Below, one piece after another: positions 37,070 to 45,689 of a DNA stretch of 64,000 nucleotides. Position numbers and translations under genes: made by a program. Source of the stretch: Paenibacillus kobensis NBRC 15729 (lineage in GTDB: Bacteria > Bacillota > Bacilli > Paenibacillales > Paenibacillaceae); NCBI RefSeq assembly GCF_004000825.1, contig NZ_BILZ01000002.1:1-64000 (forward strand). Direction: 5' to 3'. Below the pieces are notes generated by a model, which was not told where the DNA came from, made no database searches, and saw nothing but the letters and a program-made list of their open reading frames with translations. Position 1 is the first letter of the stretch, and every line of letters starts with the position of its first letter.

Positions 37070-38355
37070 AATATTCTCCTTCCTGAGGTAGAATCTACGA
37101 AAGCGATCGGTGTATGAATCTGTGACAAGACGGATGCCCCGATGGAATAGCCGATGTCGGAACGGACAGAAGGACACAGCATGACGAATTGCCATGGCTC
37201 TTCCGGCTTGCGATCGATGAGCAGACACAACGTCTTGGACGTATCGAAGTGAGCCAAGCCCGCAGCATGATCATATTCCACTGCAGCACTGTCGTTACCA
37301 TTCCGAATGTGGTGCCGGGAACAGACCTCTTCCGCTTCGGCCGAATTCCACGGCAGAACGAGAAACGCATGGACTCCATCCGATCCGATTCGAACGCTTG
37401 GATCGACGATTTCATAATAATCTCCAATCCATTGCGTATTCTCCAAGAGACCATACTGATCCTGGATGGAAACCCGGACCTTCTTCTGGATGGTATGCAC
37501 CACAGTCATAGGCGTTTCTTGCTGGACCTCTGCAAGATTAGGGGGAGGCCAGTTGGCATTGAGGGTACGGACATATTGGATAAGATGGTCGCCAAAGCCC
37601 ACCTTGCCGTTATATTGCGAGAGCGCCCATTGATAGATATGCCTATCCTCTTCATGAAAAATCAGTTCAAGATCGGAACTCAAAAACTTGTCTGCTTCAA
37701 TAAGAATGATAGCGGAAACCAGATTGTTCAGATAAGGCTTCAAGCCTTCTTTCACTTCTCCATATTCACCGGCATGCGCAAGCAGCCACTCTTTCACCAG
37801 ATAGTGGATGGAACCCCTAGCGAAAAAAGAAACGGTCAAATTAAAATCGTTCCACAAATGAAGCGGCGGTGACCCAAACGCCAAATGGATGGATGTAGAC
37901 GTTGCTTTGCTCAGGCTGGCTCCGAATCGGCCGAGCTGCGGCGGCGGCATTGTAGAGAGCGGATAAAGCTTCAGCTCGATGACCTCAGCAATCTTATAAT
38001 CCTGTATCAGGGGGACGAGATATTCTTTAATCGCTCCGCATTGAACGGCCAAATGATTCTCATATTCCGCCATGCCGCCCAGATCCTTGTTGTCGGCAGA
38101 CGCGCTTAATATGCGCTTTAACAGCTTCACTTCCGGATCAGTGTTTACTGCCAGCATGTCTCGTAGAAACATGCTGCCCCAATATCTGTAAACGTTGGAT
38201 CGAAGGCCCCGATTACGGATCAGATTTAACAACGCAGGCGGATAATTTCGTTCCTGGGATTCAACCCATAATTGATCTTTGCGCAATTCGTTGATTGCTC
38301 TGCATAGTTCCCACAACAGCGGATATCGTCCAACCCGTACATGGAGTGTTGGCAT
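37066..38355 (-). CDS. Unknown 429-residue protein of the RiPP locus
   Basis: I do not recognise this protein. It is soluble, with no signal peptide or clear membrane helix. The N-terminal two thirds look mostly helical, with conserved-looking patches (SSDLELIFHEEDRHIYQW at about residues 225-245). The last 130 residues are richer in strands and contain SIQDQYGLLENTQWIGDYYEI and VMLCPSVRSDIGYSIG. It lies between the ferredoxin-like gene and the ABC exporter gene, whose start overlaps its stop (ATGA). A role in maturation, immunity or substrate delivery is possible, but nothing in the sequence decides. ATG 38355. Confidence 0.75.
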   Translation of the reverse strand: MPTLHVRVGRYPLLWELCRAINELRKDQLWVESQERNYPPALLNLIRNRGLRSNVYRYWGSMFLRDMLAVNTDPEVKLLKRILSASADNKDLGGMAEYENHLAVQCGAIKEYLVPLIQDYKIAEVIELKLYPLSTMPPPQLGRFGASLSKATSTSIHLAFGSPPLHLWNDFNLTVSFFARGSIHYLVKEWLLAHAGEYGEVKEGLKPYLNNLVSAIILIEADKFLSSDLELIFHEEDRHIYQWALSQYNGKVGFGDHLIQYVRTLNANWPPPNLAEVQQETPMTVVHTIQKKVRVSIQDQYGLLENTQWIGDYYEIVDPSVRIGSDGVHAFLVLPWNSAEAEEVCSRHHIRNGNDSAAVEYDHAAGLAHFDTSKTLCLLIDRKPEEPWQFVMLCPSVRSDIGYSIGASVLSQIHTPIAFVDSTSGRRIL

Positions 38356-38431
38356 CGCATTCCCGTTTCCCTTCTTGCTTGATATTACATTTCAACGCAA
38401 GCCTCGTTATGCTTGCGTTGAAATATCCAAG

Positions 38432-38680
38432 TCATGACAAATTGAGAAAAAACGATTTATTCTCTTCGACGCTATTTCGCCACTGCTTCGGCACCGCGTG
38501 TTCCGGGAAAATCGCTGCCACAGGGCAGGTTAGATCACATAAACCGCACTCTGTGCATTTGAGCGGATTAATATAATATTGCTTTGCGCCCGGAGCCGTC
38601 TGAATGGCGTCTTCGGGACATGCTACAACACATTTGGCCAATCGTTCCCCTTCGCATGCAGTGGTGATTACCCATGACAT
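38432..38680 (-). CDS. Ferredoxin-like [4Fe-4S] protein
   Basis: This 82-residue protein has two cysteine clusters. The second is a canonical CTECGLCDLTCP. The first is CEGERLAKCVVACPEDAI, which fits a 2[4Fe-4S]-type pattern with altered spacing. It could feed electrons to the radical SAM enzyme of the locus or hold a dedicated cluster. A dedicated ferredoxin in a RiPP operon is unusual but not unknown. ATG 38680 overlaps the upstream S26-like gene by 13 nt, so the genes are coupled. Confidence 0.85.
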   Translation of the reverse strand: MSWVITTACEGERLAKCVVACPEDAIQTAPGAKQYYINPLKCTECGLCDLTCPVAAIFPEHAVPKQWRNSVEENKSFFLNLS

Positions 38681-39399
38681 GACTCTGTCCTCCTCATATG
38701 AAAGCCTATAATTGCCGCTACACTCACATCTGCATGCAAGCTATTCCAGTATTTAATTGCCGTTCTCGCCACGAAGCCGACATCGCTCGCTCCGATCGTA
38801 CCGGAAGATGGATCCGTTTCTTTCCCGACGTCGTATCCAACGAATACGGCCACCTTCCCTCCGATATCAGGCAGGTCGGATAGATGCTGCCTTGCGCCCG
38901 AATGAATGGCAACGGTTGCCCATCCATTCTCGCGCAAGTCCAACAGCTGGCTGACGAGGTTTTCTTCTATGGCAATATCGACTGCGAAAGCATGGGACAG
39001 GTCCTTGCAACGTTCACTGTCTATTGCATTAGGATGAACCAACACTTTCAATTCACTTGTTGCTAGCGGCGCAGTCCATTCCTTCTCCCTGTCTTCCGGC
39101 ATGTCCAACCGTCCCAAGATATCACTCCGCAGTATTGGGGGATCAGATAGGTCATTGCGGTCACCTGCCGTAATCACGGAATCATGCTCGAGACTAAGGA
39201 TGCGGTGGGCCAGAAGTTGGTTGACCTGATCCCGAACTAATACAACATCCCCTGCTTTTATTTCGTCGACAGGATAAACAACGGCATTCTGTCCATGGAC
39301 AAGCAGGGGATGCATGCAGTTGCCTTCTATCGAAATCGGAATCGGCCTCCCGTTTTGCAACGCACGAATCAGGAAATCCCGTCTGCTAGTACTGTGCAT
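38668..39399 (-). CDS. Signal-peptidase-fold (S24/S26-like) protein with Cys at the nucleophile position
   Basis: This 243-residue protein has an N-terminal domain (about residues 14-105) matching the S26 signal peptidase core: IEGNCMHPLL where SxMxP is expected, GDVVLVRD, AHRIL (as in the HRI of SipW/ER-type peptidases), and ITAGDRNDLSDPP. The usual Ser is Cys. There is no N-terminal membrane anchor, so it should be cytosolic. The 140-residue C-terminal domain is unrecognised. S24/S26-like proteins commonly accompany PqqD and radical SAM genes in RiPP loci, and leader cleavage is an attractive guess. It overlaps the PqqD gene upstream by 31 nt. ATG 39399. Confidence 0.78.
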   Translation of the reverse strand: MHSTSRRDFLIRALQNGRPIPISIEGNCMHPLLVHGQNAVVYPVDEIKAGDVVLVRDQVNQLLAHRILSLEHDSVITAGDRNDLSDPPILRSDILGRLDMPEDREKEWTAPLATSELKVLVHPNAIDSERCKDLSHAFAVDIAIEENLVSQLLDLRENGWATVAIHSGARQHLSDLPDIGGKVAVFVGYDVGKETDPSSGTIGASDVGFVARTAIKYWNSLHADVSVAAIIGFHMRRTESCHG

Positions 39400-39665
39400 T
39401 CGTTCAGAACTCCCATTTTAGTTAACGCCGATACGAAATCCCAGATATCATCTTCCACATTGTCGTCTTCGCCGATCCTGAACTTCTCCCTGATTTGTTG
39501 GCAAATAAAATCAAGCGATTGCGGAGAATCCGCGAGGAAACCCCAGACTGCTTTGCTTACGTCGTCTTCCAAGACGAATACCTCACCAGAACCTGAAAGG
39601 ATGAACACGCCTTCTACATTTTCATCAAAGAACACGTCATCGGCTACCTGAAACAGTTGGTTCAT
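39369..39665 (-). CDS. PqqD-family peptide chaperone (RiPP recognition element)
   Basis: About 98 residues with the PqqD pattern: an N-terminal beta hairpin (VFFDENVEGVFILSGSGEVFVLEDD), the conserved AVWGFLADSPQSLDFICQQIREKF helix pair, and an acidic C-terminal winged helix. Such domains bind the leader of a RiPP precursor and hand it to the radical SAM enzyme. The frame runs on to 39803, but that part overlaps the radical SAM gene in another frame; ATG 39665 begins at the domain. The 29-nt overlap with the radical SAM gene supports coupled synthesis. Confidence 0.88.
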   Translation of the reverse strand: MNQLFQVADDVFFDENVEGVFILSGSGEVFVLEDDVSKAVWGFLADSPQSLDFICQQIREKFRIGEDDNVEDDIWDFVSALTKMGVLNECTVLADGIS

Positions 39666-40995
39666 GCGTTGGCCCTCCTGCCATTTTGAAATAAGCGACC
39701 ATTTTCCTGCGGATCCCGCGCCGAATTCCCGAACAGTCCTGGGAGAAGGTGCCGTCGACATCGCCCGTTGCACCCCAATGGAAGGCACGGCAGCCCCCGC
39801 CACAGGATTCTCGGAATGTGCATTTCATGCACTCCGGAAGCGTATGAACCGTCCTGTTCCGCGAGCGCTCGAATACCTCGGAAGTTTCCCAAATTTCTCT
39901 TAACGATTTCTCTCTGATTGATCCGGCGTGAAACATCGGGGAGTGCATCAATTTGCAAGGGAATACATTCCCCTTCGCATCGATGGAAAATTCGCTCGTA
40001 CCGTGACCGCAATGTTTTCTACGGTCAAACTGCTTCACGTTTAATGCATGACAATCATCGTGTGCGGCTTCCATCTCCATATCCAGCATTCTATCGTCTA
40101 TGCGGCGACGTTCGCTAAAGCTCAGGCCTTGCATGCGCTCGTCTCCTCTGCCAAGCTGTATGAGCGGTACAATGGTCAACCGGATCGATCGCTTAGTAGC
40201 GAACTCCAATAATGGCTCTATTGAATCCGGGTTGTGCTTGGTCACCGTTTGGTTGATCTTTAGTTTGACACCTGCTTCGTACAGAAGGTCGATCGCTCTG
40301 CGTGCCTTATCCCATGTATCCTTGCCCCTGTTCGCTTCATGTTCCTCCTTATCCAGAGAATCGAAACTGATTGTGAACAAATCAACCACCTTTGCAATTT
40401 CATTGGCTTTGTCGCGGTTTGTGATTAATGTTCCGTTGCTGATCACGTTAACACGAAGCCCGACTTCCTTGCTGTAATTCATCAATTCCATAATATCCTT
40501 GCGGAGGAAAGCCTCCCCGCCCGTAAATATGATCGTACTGGTCCCTAGAGCTTTTATTTGCCTGATCATATCTTTGGCTTCTTCGGTATTCATATCGCCA
40601 TTCATGGAACGCTCCGGACTGCTGTCCGCGTAACAATAAATGCAATTCAAATTGCATTTGTAGGTCGTTACGAAGTAGATGGCGGTAGGCGGGACTTTGC
40701 CAACCCCTTGCTTTTGCATCGTATCAAGGATAGCGTATTCTTGTGGCCTTTCCCCTTGATAAGCGACACGATACATGAGCATTTTTTTCGCTACCCGCTT
40801 CACACTCTCCGCATTCTCGCCGGACCCGATTAGCTCGTAAGGGGTCTTGCCGCCATAGATCAATTCGGATGCAATTTCATATTCGCCGGGAGTATACACA
40901 ACCCAACAGTTGAGTTGGTAGTTATGTACGACATAATGGCCGTCTTCGTAGTAAACCGCGACGTATGGAATATGCAATTGTTCGTCTATTTGCAT
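39637..40995 (-). CDS. Radical SAM/SPASM peptide maturase
   Basis: About 452 residues. An N-terminal region (about 1-100) precedes the cluster motif CNLNCIYCYA, followed by FTGGEAFLR. The C-terminal SPASM domain has the typical cysteines (CGHGTSEFSID, VFPCKLM, CMKCTFRESCGGGC, then a final Cys). This domain order is that of sactipeptide/ranthipeptide thioether synthases and of C-C or C-O crosslinking maturases; the bond cannot be predicted. The Cys-rich precursor gene lies 73 nt upstream and a PqqD gene overlaps downstream. ATG 40995, the second of two close ATGs, has GGAGGT six bases upstream. Confidence 0.94.
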   Translation of the reverse strand: MQIDEQLHIPYVAVYYEDGHYVVHNYQLNCWVVYTPGEYEIASELIYGGKTPYELIGSGENAESVKRVAKKMLMYRVAYQGERPQEYAILDTMQKQGVGKVPPTAIYFVTTYKCNLNCIYCYADSSPERSMNGDMNTEEAKDMIRQIKALGTSTIIFTGGEAFLRKDIMELMNYSKEVGLRVNVISNGTLITNRDKANEIAKVVDLFTISFDSLDKEEHEANRGKDTWDKARRAIDLLYEAGVKLKINQTVTKHNPDSIEPLLEFATKRSIRLTIVPLIQLGRGDERMQGLSFSERRRIDDRMLDMEMEAAHDDCHALNVKQFDRRKHCGHGTSEFSIDAKGNVFPCKLMHSPMFHAGSIREKSLREIWETSEVFERSRNRTVHTLPECMKCTFRESCGGGCRAFHWGATGDVDGTFSQDCSGIRRGIRRKMVAYFKMAGGPTHEPTVSGSR

Positions 40996-41019
40996 GAGCA
41001 TACCTCCGTTAACTGAGAT

Positions 41020-41043
41020 AAGAGACCCGTAATCGGGTCTCTT
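41020..41043 (-). promoter_or_regulatory. Hairpin between precursor gene and maturase gene (attenuator-like)
   Basis: A perfect 10-bp stem (AAGAGACCCG / CGGGTCTCTT, 4-nt loop) lies 25 nt after the precursor stop and just before the maturase ribosome binding site. There is no T-run. Such stems commonly hold precursor mRNA at a higher level than that of the downstream enzymes, by partial termination or by protecting a processed 3' end. Confidence 0.7.
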
Positions 41044-41067
41044 CTTACATTCATGAAGAATAATTGC

Positions 41068-41187
41068 TTAACAGCCAGATCCATAGCCGCCGCCAACCGA
41101 AAATGCGCAAGCACAGCCGCATCCCGCAGCTACTGCAATCGCAGCGGATTCTACTTTACGAAATTTTGGTTTTTGATAATTTGTCAT
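41068..41187 (-). CDS. RiPP precursor peptide, 39 residues, Cys/Gly-rich C-terminus
   Basis: ATG 41187 has an excellent GGAGGTGAT ribosome binding site at six bases. The peptide has a basic N-terminal leader-like half (YQKPKFRKVES), an Ala-rich linker (AAIAVAAG), and a C-terminal segment CGCACAFSVGGGYGSGC with four Cys, six Gly, two Ser and one Tyr, ending in Cys. There is no double-Gly cleavage site. It is followed by an attenuator-like hairpin, the radical SAM/SPASM maturase, the PqqD chaperone, the S26-like protein and exporters, so this is the likely substrate. The core does not resemble subtilosin, thuricin, SCIFF or freyrasin as I know them. Confidence 0.9.
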   Translation of the reverse strand: MTNYQKPKFRKVESAAIAVAAGCGCACAFSVGGGYGSGC

Positions 41188-41259
41188 GGTATCACCTCCT
41201 CTCGTGAGGTTGGAGAAAGCGATTGCAGTTATAGTCCGGCAACTGTGTATTCGCCAGCT

Positions 41260-42345
41260 CTATTCGATCCTCTCCAGATTCCTAGCTTTATGTTGAGCAA
41301 TATCCAACAGTGCATGTTCATATCGCTCTGCGATCTGCTCGACAGCGTATTTTCTAACCGATTCTCTGCACGACTCCTGTGACGGCAATCGTTGTTCACC
41401 ATCCAATACCTTTCTCAGAATAGACGTTAATTCTTCAAGGGCATTCGATGGATACAGCCAACCATTACTCTGATTAACGATCTCTCTGGGGCCATATTTG
41501 CAGTTGCTGGAGATAACAGGAATCCCTCGGGAAAGCGCCTCGACTAGAACCAACCCAAACGGTTCTATTTCGGACGCCAGAAGCAAGGAAGTCACGCCGG
41601 GAACCGCCTCCCATGGATTTTGCCTCCAACCATACCATACGATCCGATCCTGTATCCCCAATTGATAGGATAAATCCAGTAGCGACTCGTATTCTTTCCC
41701 GTCTCCGATGATATGCAGCTCCCAACGATAATCTTGTAATGGCGACAAGGCCTTCATAATGTGGTCCACTCTCTTGACCCTAGCAAGTCTGCCAACATAC
41801 AAGAAGATAGGATCGACAGGTCGCGCTACATACGATACGTTGTCATATTTCACCGGGTTATAAACCAATTTCTTTATTCTTTCAGGGAAGACGCATTGCA
41901 TGTCCATGATATTCCCTTCGCTAATTGCCAGATGTCCGTCAGCAACCTGTAAATCATCAAAGTATTTAACGAAATAATCCAGGTTGAAGTGCAGCCAGCT
42001 TACAACAGGTGACTGAATATTCAGTCTTTCTGTTGCCATCTTTGCTGCTTTAACCCCGATGGGTCCCGTGGACACAATAATATCGACTGGCAATAGGTTC
42101 TTCAGTACATTAGACAAGGCAGCCGAATATATTTTCAACAAGTACTCTTGAGGAATATGGTCATTTATCTTCTGAAACAGGGGGATGGTGGCGATTCCCG
42201 CTTCCCATGCCGTATCTTCGGATTTTCCCTTCAGAATGACGACGACATTATGTCTTTGTTTCAGTTCATGGTAGATTAACGAGAGAGCCGTTTCCATTCC
42301 CCCTCGACCGCTCAATAAAATATCCACCACAAATATGATGTTCAA
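41260..42345 (-). CDS. Family 4 glycosyltransferase
   Basis: About 361 residues, GT-B fold. The N-terminus NIIFVVDILLSGRGGMETALS has the GGxE-type acceptor loop. The C-terminal half has FLYVGRLARVKRVDHIMKAL and the donor motif EIEPFGLVLVEALSRGIPVISS (ExFGxxxxE). These retaining NDP-sugar transferases act in the cytosol. The only start with a good ribosome binding site is TTG 42345 (AGGAGG nine bases upstream), though the frame runs open to 42381. It is first in the RiPP operon, 72 nt before the precursor gene, which argues for a role in modifying the peptide rather than in wall synthesis. Confidence 0.88.
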   Translation of the reverse strand: MNIIFVVDILLSGRGGMETALSLIYHELKQRHNVVVILKGKSEDTAWEAGIATIPLFQKINDHIPQEYLLKIYSAALSNVLKNLLPVDIIVSTGPIGVKAAKMATERLNIQSPVVSWLHFNLDYFVKYFDDLQVADGHLAISEGNIMDMQCVFPERIKKLVYNPVKYDNVSYVARPVDPIFLYVGRLARVKRVDHIMKALSPLQDYRWELHIIGDGKEYESLLDLSYQLGIQDRIVWYGWRQNPWEAVPGVTSLLLASEIEPFGLVLVEALSRGIPVISSNCKYGPREIVNQSNGWLYPSNALEELTSILRKVLDGEQRLPSQESCRESVRKYAVEQIAERYEHALLDIAQHKARNLERIE

Positions 42346-42443
42346 TACGAAATGCCTCCTTGTTCTGGAATGAAATATCAAAGCATTCCGTGCAAGCGGC
42401 GATAAGACAGCCTCTTGGTTCGCACATTACCTTTTGTCACCAC

Positions 42444-42472
42444 ATATTAACACCCGTTCAATATCTGGTAAA
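42444..42472 (-). promoter_or_regulatory. Weak promoter candidate for the RiPP operon
   Basis: On the minus strand TTTACC (42467-42472) and TAATAT (42444-42449) are 17 bp apart, about 100 nt upstream of the glycosyltransferase start. Both hexamers match sigma-A at four of six positions. It is the best match I found in the 42346-43040 gap. Confidence 0.3.
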
Positions 42473-42831
42473 TGGTACCAGTGTACTACTAAACCCTGTT
42501 AGTAAAACAACGGGATTCGACTCCACTTCAAGAAAAACAAAAAGAACCCTTGATATCTCAAGGGCTAAGCGACTATTCAAGTATTCGAAAAATACATTCC
42601 ACCTGTCAGAATGTAAATGCTGGATAATTTAAATTTAAAACAATTCTGAAATAATGAAAACAGAGTCATGCTGGGTTGCGAGCTCTTTTTTCTAATTGTT
42701 TTTTGGAAAATCTAAATATCCGTTCATTACATAATTCATCGAAAAAGTATAGTGCTTCAATTTTGCTTTATGAATAAATATTCAATACCGTTAAGCTATC
42801 GTAACCCTTTAGTGGAACGAAGGATAACTTA

Positions 42832-42957
42832 TCATCCGTTATTTCGGGAAGCAAATCCTACTTTAAACTCATCATCGCTGTATCGCTTCATCGCTTCATC
42901 GCTAAGCCCAAGGTCCTGTTCAAGTAACGCTCTAAAACCATTTCCTTCCGGATCCAT
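42832..42957 (-). CDS. Short hypothetical ORF or 3' remnant of a lost gene
   Basis: The frame gives about 41 residues from ATG 42957 (DPEGNGFRALLEQDLGLSDE, then a Lys/Asp-rich tail). Just upstream the frame reads KKYWVM, which looks like the tail of a longer domain whose beginning is missing. The ATG has no clear Shine-Dalgarno. I read it as the 3' end of a degraded gene rather than a true small gene. The rest of the 42346-43040 gap is AT-rich with no coding signal. Confidence 0.3.
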   Translation of the reverse strand: MDPEGNGFRALLEQDLGLSDEAMKRYSDDEFKVGFASRNNG

Positions 42958-43040
42958 CACCCAATATTTTTTCGTCCCTAGTCACTCCCTGGCACTCAGT
43001 TGCACTTACCACCGCTCTTAATATAGCTAACCAAAACTTA

Positions 43041-43080
43041 AATAAATACCGAAACACCTGTCGGTGTCCCGGTATTTATT
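43041..43080 (-). terminator. Terminator of the GH9 cellulase gene
   Basis: A long stem (AATAAATACCG ... CGGTATTTATT with an inner GGACACC/GGTGTTT pairing) begins 10 nt after the cellulase stop. On the minus strand the 3' arm itself ends in TTATTTAAG. Confidence 0.75.
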
Positions 43081-43089
43081 ATTATCCTA

Positions 43090-45657
43090 CTATGGTGCAA
43101 TCCCCCATACGAGCGAGCCGTTCTGATAGAGCGTAATTTTGTTCCAATCGGCAAATACATTCTTTGTCGGATCGAAAGAGTAATCGCCCGATTCATTGAA
43201 ATTAGACCAGTCCGATTTCGTAATGCGAACCTGAATGTCGCCGCTTTGGCCTCCCGGCGCGATCGAGCCGGCTCCGGCACCGAAAGAAACTTCCAAGTAC
43301 GTGTCTGCAGAATTACCAATTGTGCTGACGAATGCGCCGCTCACATTGGCACTGCCTATCTGCGCCCAATCGATGAAATAGTTCAACGCTTGGCTGCCGT
43401 CCTTCGTGAAGTAGTACCGTAGTTTCAAGCCGCTCAAGCTAACCGCAGACGTGCCGTTGTTCTTGATGTTGAAGGTTGCGTTAATGGTATTGTCGGTTGC
43501 ATTCGTATTATTGAGCTTGTATTGCGCAACCAGCTTACCTCCCGTACCAGCTCCACTCCCAGATGGCGTGGCGCTCGCTTGCGCGGAATCGACGCTGGCG
43601 CCTGCGGAGTTGACGGCATTAACAACATAATAGTAGGTCGTACCATTGGTCAAGCCCGTATCTGAATAGCTTGTTCCAGAAATGCCCGCCATGACGATGT
43701 TATAGGCTCCACCTGGTGTTTCAGAGCGTTTGACGGTATAGCTTGTCGCTCCGCTGGAGGCCATCCAGTTCAGGCTGACTTGTGCGTTACCCGCGGTGGC
43801 TGTTACTCCCGTAGGAACCGATGGCACCGAAATCGTTGAACCGCTGCTAAGATCTCCCTTCTTCTGGTTCATATACTGAGCAACCCAGACAAGAGGAGCG
43901 TTCCAATTGATCGTATTCTCCTTGGATGCCCATGCATTGGGGGCCGTGCCGCTTGCCGCGTAAGACTTGGCGCTTGCCACAATCGGCGTTGCGGTATCGC
44001 TGATAATGGCGTTGTTAGGTCCTCCGGAAATCCAGCCTTTCGGGTACGGAACACCGGTTGCAGTGTGCACGGTCCAAGCCCAACGGTCATGTGTATCGGT
44101 CTCGGAATATTGCCCATAGCCCGTAATATAAGACTGCTTCATCGCGTTGTTCCCCATCATGTAGTCCATATTGCGGTACATCGCTTTCAAATATTTTAGG
44201 TCGCTTGTCAAATCGTAGGCATAGGCAAATTCAATCATGTTGTGCAGTATGGCCGAATTGGAGCCCCAATCGTATTTAATAGAGCCCGGCAACGAAGATG
44301 GGTATCCTTCACCGTTCAGGATCGCAAGCTGATTGTTCGCAGCTGAAATTGCGTTGCTCTTGATCGCGTTAAGATCGGATGCTGGCAAATCATTGGCTGC
44401 GCTGAGTAACGACAGCGACCCTAACGTGCTGACGTCCCCCCAATAAAACGTTCCAACCTTTTTGTATTCGGAAGATCCCGTTACGTTCGATTTGTACATT
44501 AGCTTGTTAGCATCACCGCGCTGGTGCGCGGTTAAGTACATTTCGACGGAGGCTGCATAACGGTCGTCCTGCGTCGTTGTGTCATCATAATCACCGCCGC
44601 CGGGAGAATCGACTGTCGATGACGTATAGAGAACGACCGGCAGTGTTTCGGCGCGATTATATGCATCCTTGGCGATCGCCCATACTTGGGATGCATATGC
44701 CGAATCGAATGTGGCGTAAACACGCGCTAATTGAGCCAGTGTTCTTGCCACGGCATAGGTTGCATTCGTCGATGGCGGCTGCGCATAGCGCGAACTCGCA
44801 TTCTCTCCGGCTATGGTAATGACAAAGGCGCTCCACTGGTCATTCGTAATTTTGTGAGAAGCCAAACCGGTAACAGGCAGTATTCCTCGCAAATATTCGG
44901 AACCAAATCTGACTTCATCCAACACATCGGGTATGCCGTTCGATTTCTCAGGAATGTTGAGGTACCCGTCGGTCATCCCGCTTGGGTTACGCTCGTAGGA
45001 ATTTAATAACGCCCAAGCTGATATCGCGTGGTTGACAGGATATATGCCAAAATCACCTGCATCCGCCCAAGACTTCTGGACGTTAAGCGTGCCAGAACAC
45101 CAACTCCGGAAACAGGGAATAGCTGAATCGCCAGGATGGAGCGCCGAATGAGCGTAAGCCGGTTCGGCCAAATAAGCTGCCTCGATTGGCGTTCCCATCC
45201 TATGAAAATAAAAATAAGCCATTGCATCCTTTGTAAGCGTAGGATAGAGATCATTCGTTATATTGAATGCCGCACTGGTCCCTACCCCCGATACCCACAG
45301 CTTATAGCTGCCAGTGGCCGTGAAGGACGAGAAGTTCGCTTTATGCACGGAATCTCCCGAGGCCTGGTCGAAGCCATATACGCTAGTTACTCCCGCAGCC
45401 ACTGCCGTTCCCGTCGCAGCGTCGCGCAATTCCCAATTCAGCGCCGATGTTGAGCTTGAGATAACCGTTGCAATCTTGTCCGCAATTGGCAAGTAACCGA
45501 TCTGATTGACGCGCACATTGCTCGGATCTGATGCGGCAGATACCTTAATAGCGGAGTAAGCCAGTAACGTTGTTAATAAAGATGAAACGAGCAGAGTGAC
45601 CAGGTATAACCTGCAGTTCTTATGACTGAACATGGAAGCGCTTAATCTATTGTGCAT
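43090..45657 (-). CDS. Secreted GH9 cellulase with CelD_N, Fn3 and CBM3 modules
   Basis: This 855-residue protein has a signal peptide (residues 1-42; basic start, hydrophobic LVTLLVSSLLTTLLAYSAI, AxA-like end). Next come a CelD_N Ig-like domain (about 45-135, VRVNQIGYLP), the GH9 catalytic domain (about 140-590: SWADAGDFGIYPVNHA with the catalytic Asp pair; DRWAWTVHTATGVPYPKGW; and the acid/base Glu in ASKENTINWNAPLVW), one fibronectin type III domain (about 610-695), and a C-terminal CBM3 (about 705-855, KLVAQYKLNN). It hydrolyses beta-1,4-glucan outside the cell. ATG 45657 has AGGAGG eight bases upstream. It is monocistronic or preceded only by a small ORF. Confidence 0.95.
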   Translation of the reverse strand: MHNRLSASMFSHKNCRLYLVTLLVSSLLTTLLAYSAIKVSAASDPSNVRVNQIGYLPIADKIATVISSSTSALNWELRDAATGTAVAAGVTSVYGFDQASGDSVHKANFSSFTATGSYKLWVSGVGTSAAFNITNDLYPTLTKDAMAYFYFHRMGTPIEAAYLAEPAYAHSALHPGDSAIPCFRSWCSGTLNVQKSWADAGDFGIYPVNHAISAWALLNSYERNPSGMTDGYLNIPEKSNGIPDVLDEVRFGSEYLRGILPVTGLASHKITNDQWSAFVITIAGENASSRYAQPPSTNATYAVARTLAQLARVYATFDSAYASQVWAIAKDAYNRAETLPVVLYTSSTVDSPGGGDYDDTTTQDDRYAASVEMYLTAHQRGDANKLMYKSNVTGSSEYKKVGTFYWGDVSTLGSLSLLSAANDLPASDLNAIKSNAISAANNQLAILNGEGYPSSLPGSIKYDWGSNSAILHNMIEFAYAYDLTSDLKYLKAMYRNMDYMMGNNAMKQSYITGYGQYSETDTHDRWAWTVHTATGVPYPKGWISGGPNNAIISDTATPIVASAKSYAASGTAPNAWASKENTINWNAPLVWVAQYMNQKKGDLSSGSTISVPSVPTGVTATAGNAQVSLNWMASSGATSYTVKRSETPGGAYNIVMAGISGTSYSDTGLTNGTTYYYVVNAVNSAGASVDSAQASATPSGSGAGTGGKLVAQYKLNNTNATDNTINATFNIKNNGTSAVSLSGLKLRYYFTKDGSQALNYFIDWAQIGSANVSGAFVSTIGNSADTYLEVSFGAGAGSIAPGGQSGDIQVRITKSDWSNFNESGDYSFDPTKNVFADWNKITLYQNGSLVWGIAP

Positions 45658-45689
45658 GGTAATTGCCTCCTATCATTCATCATGATAAA

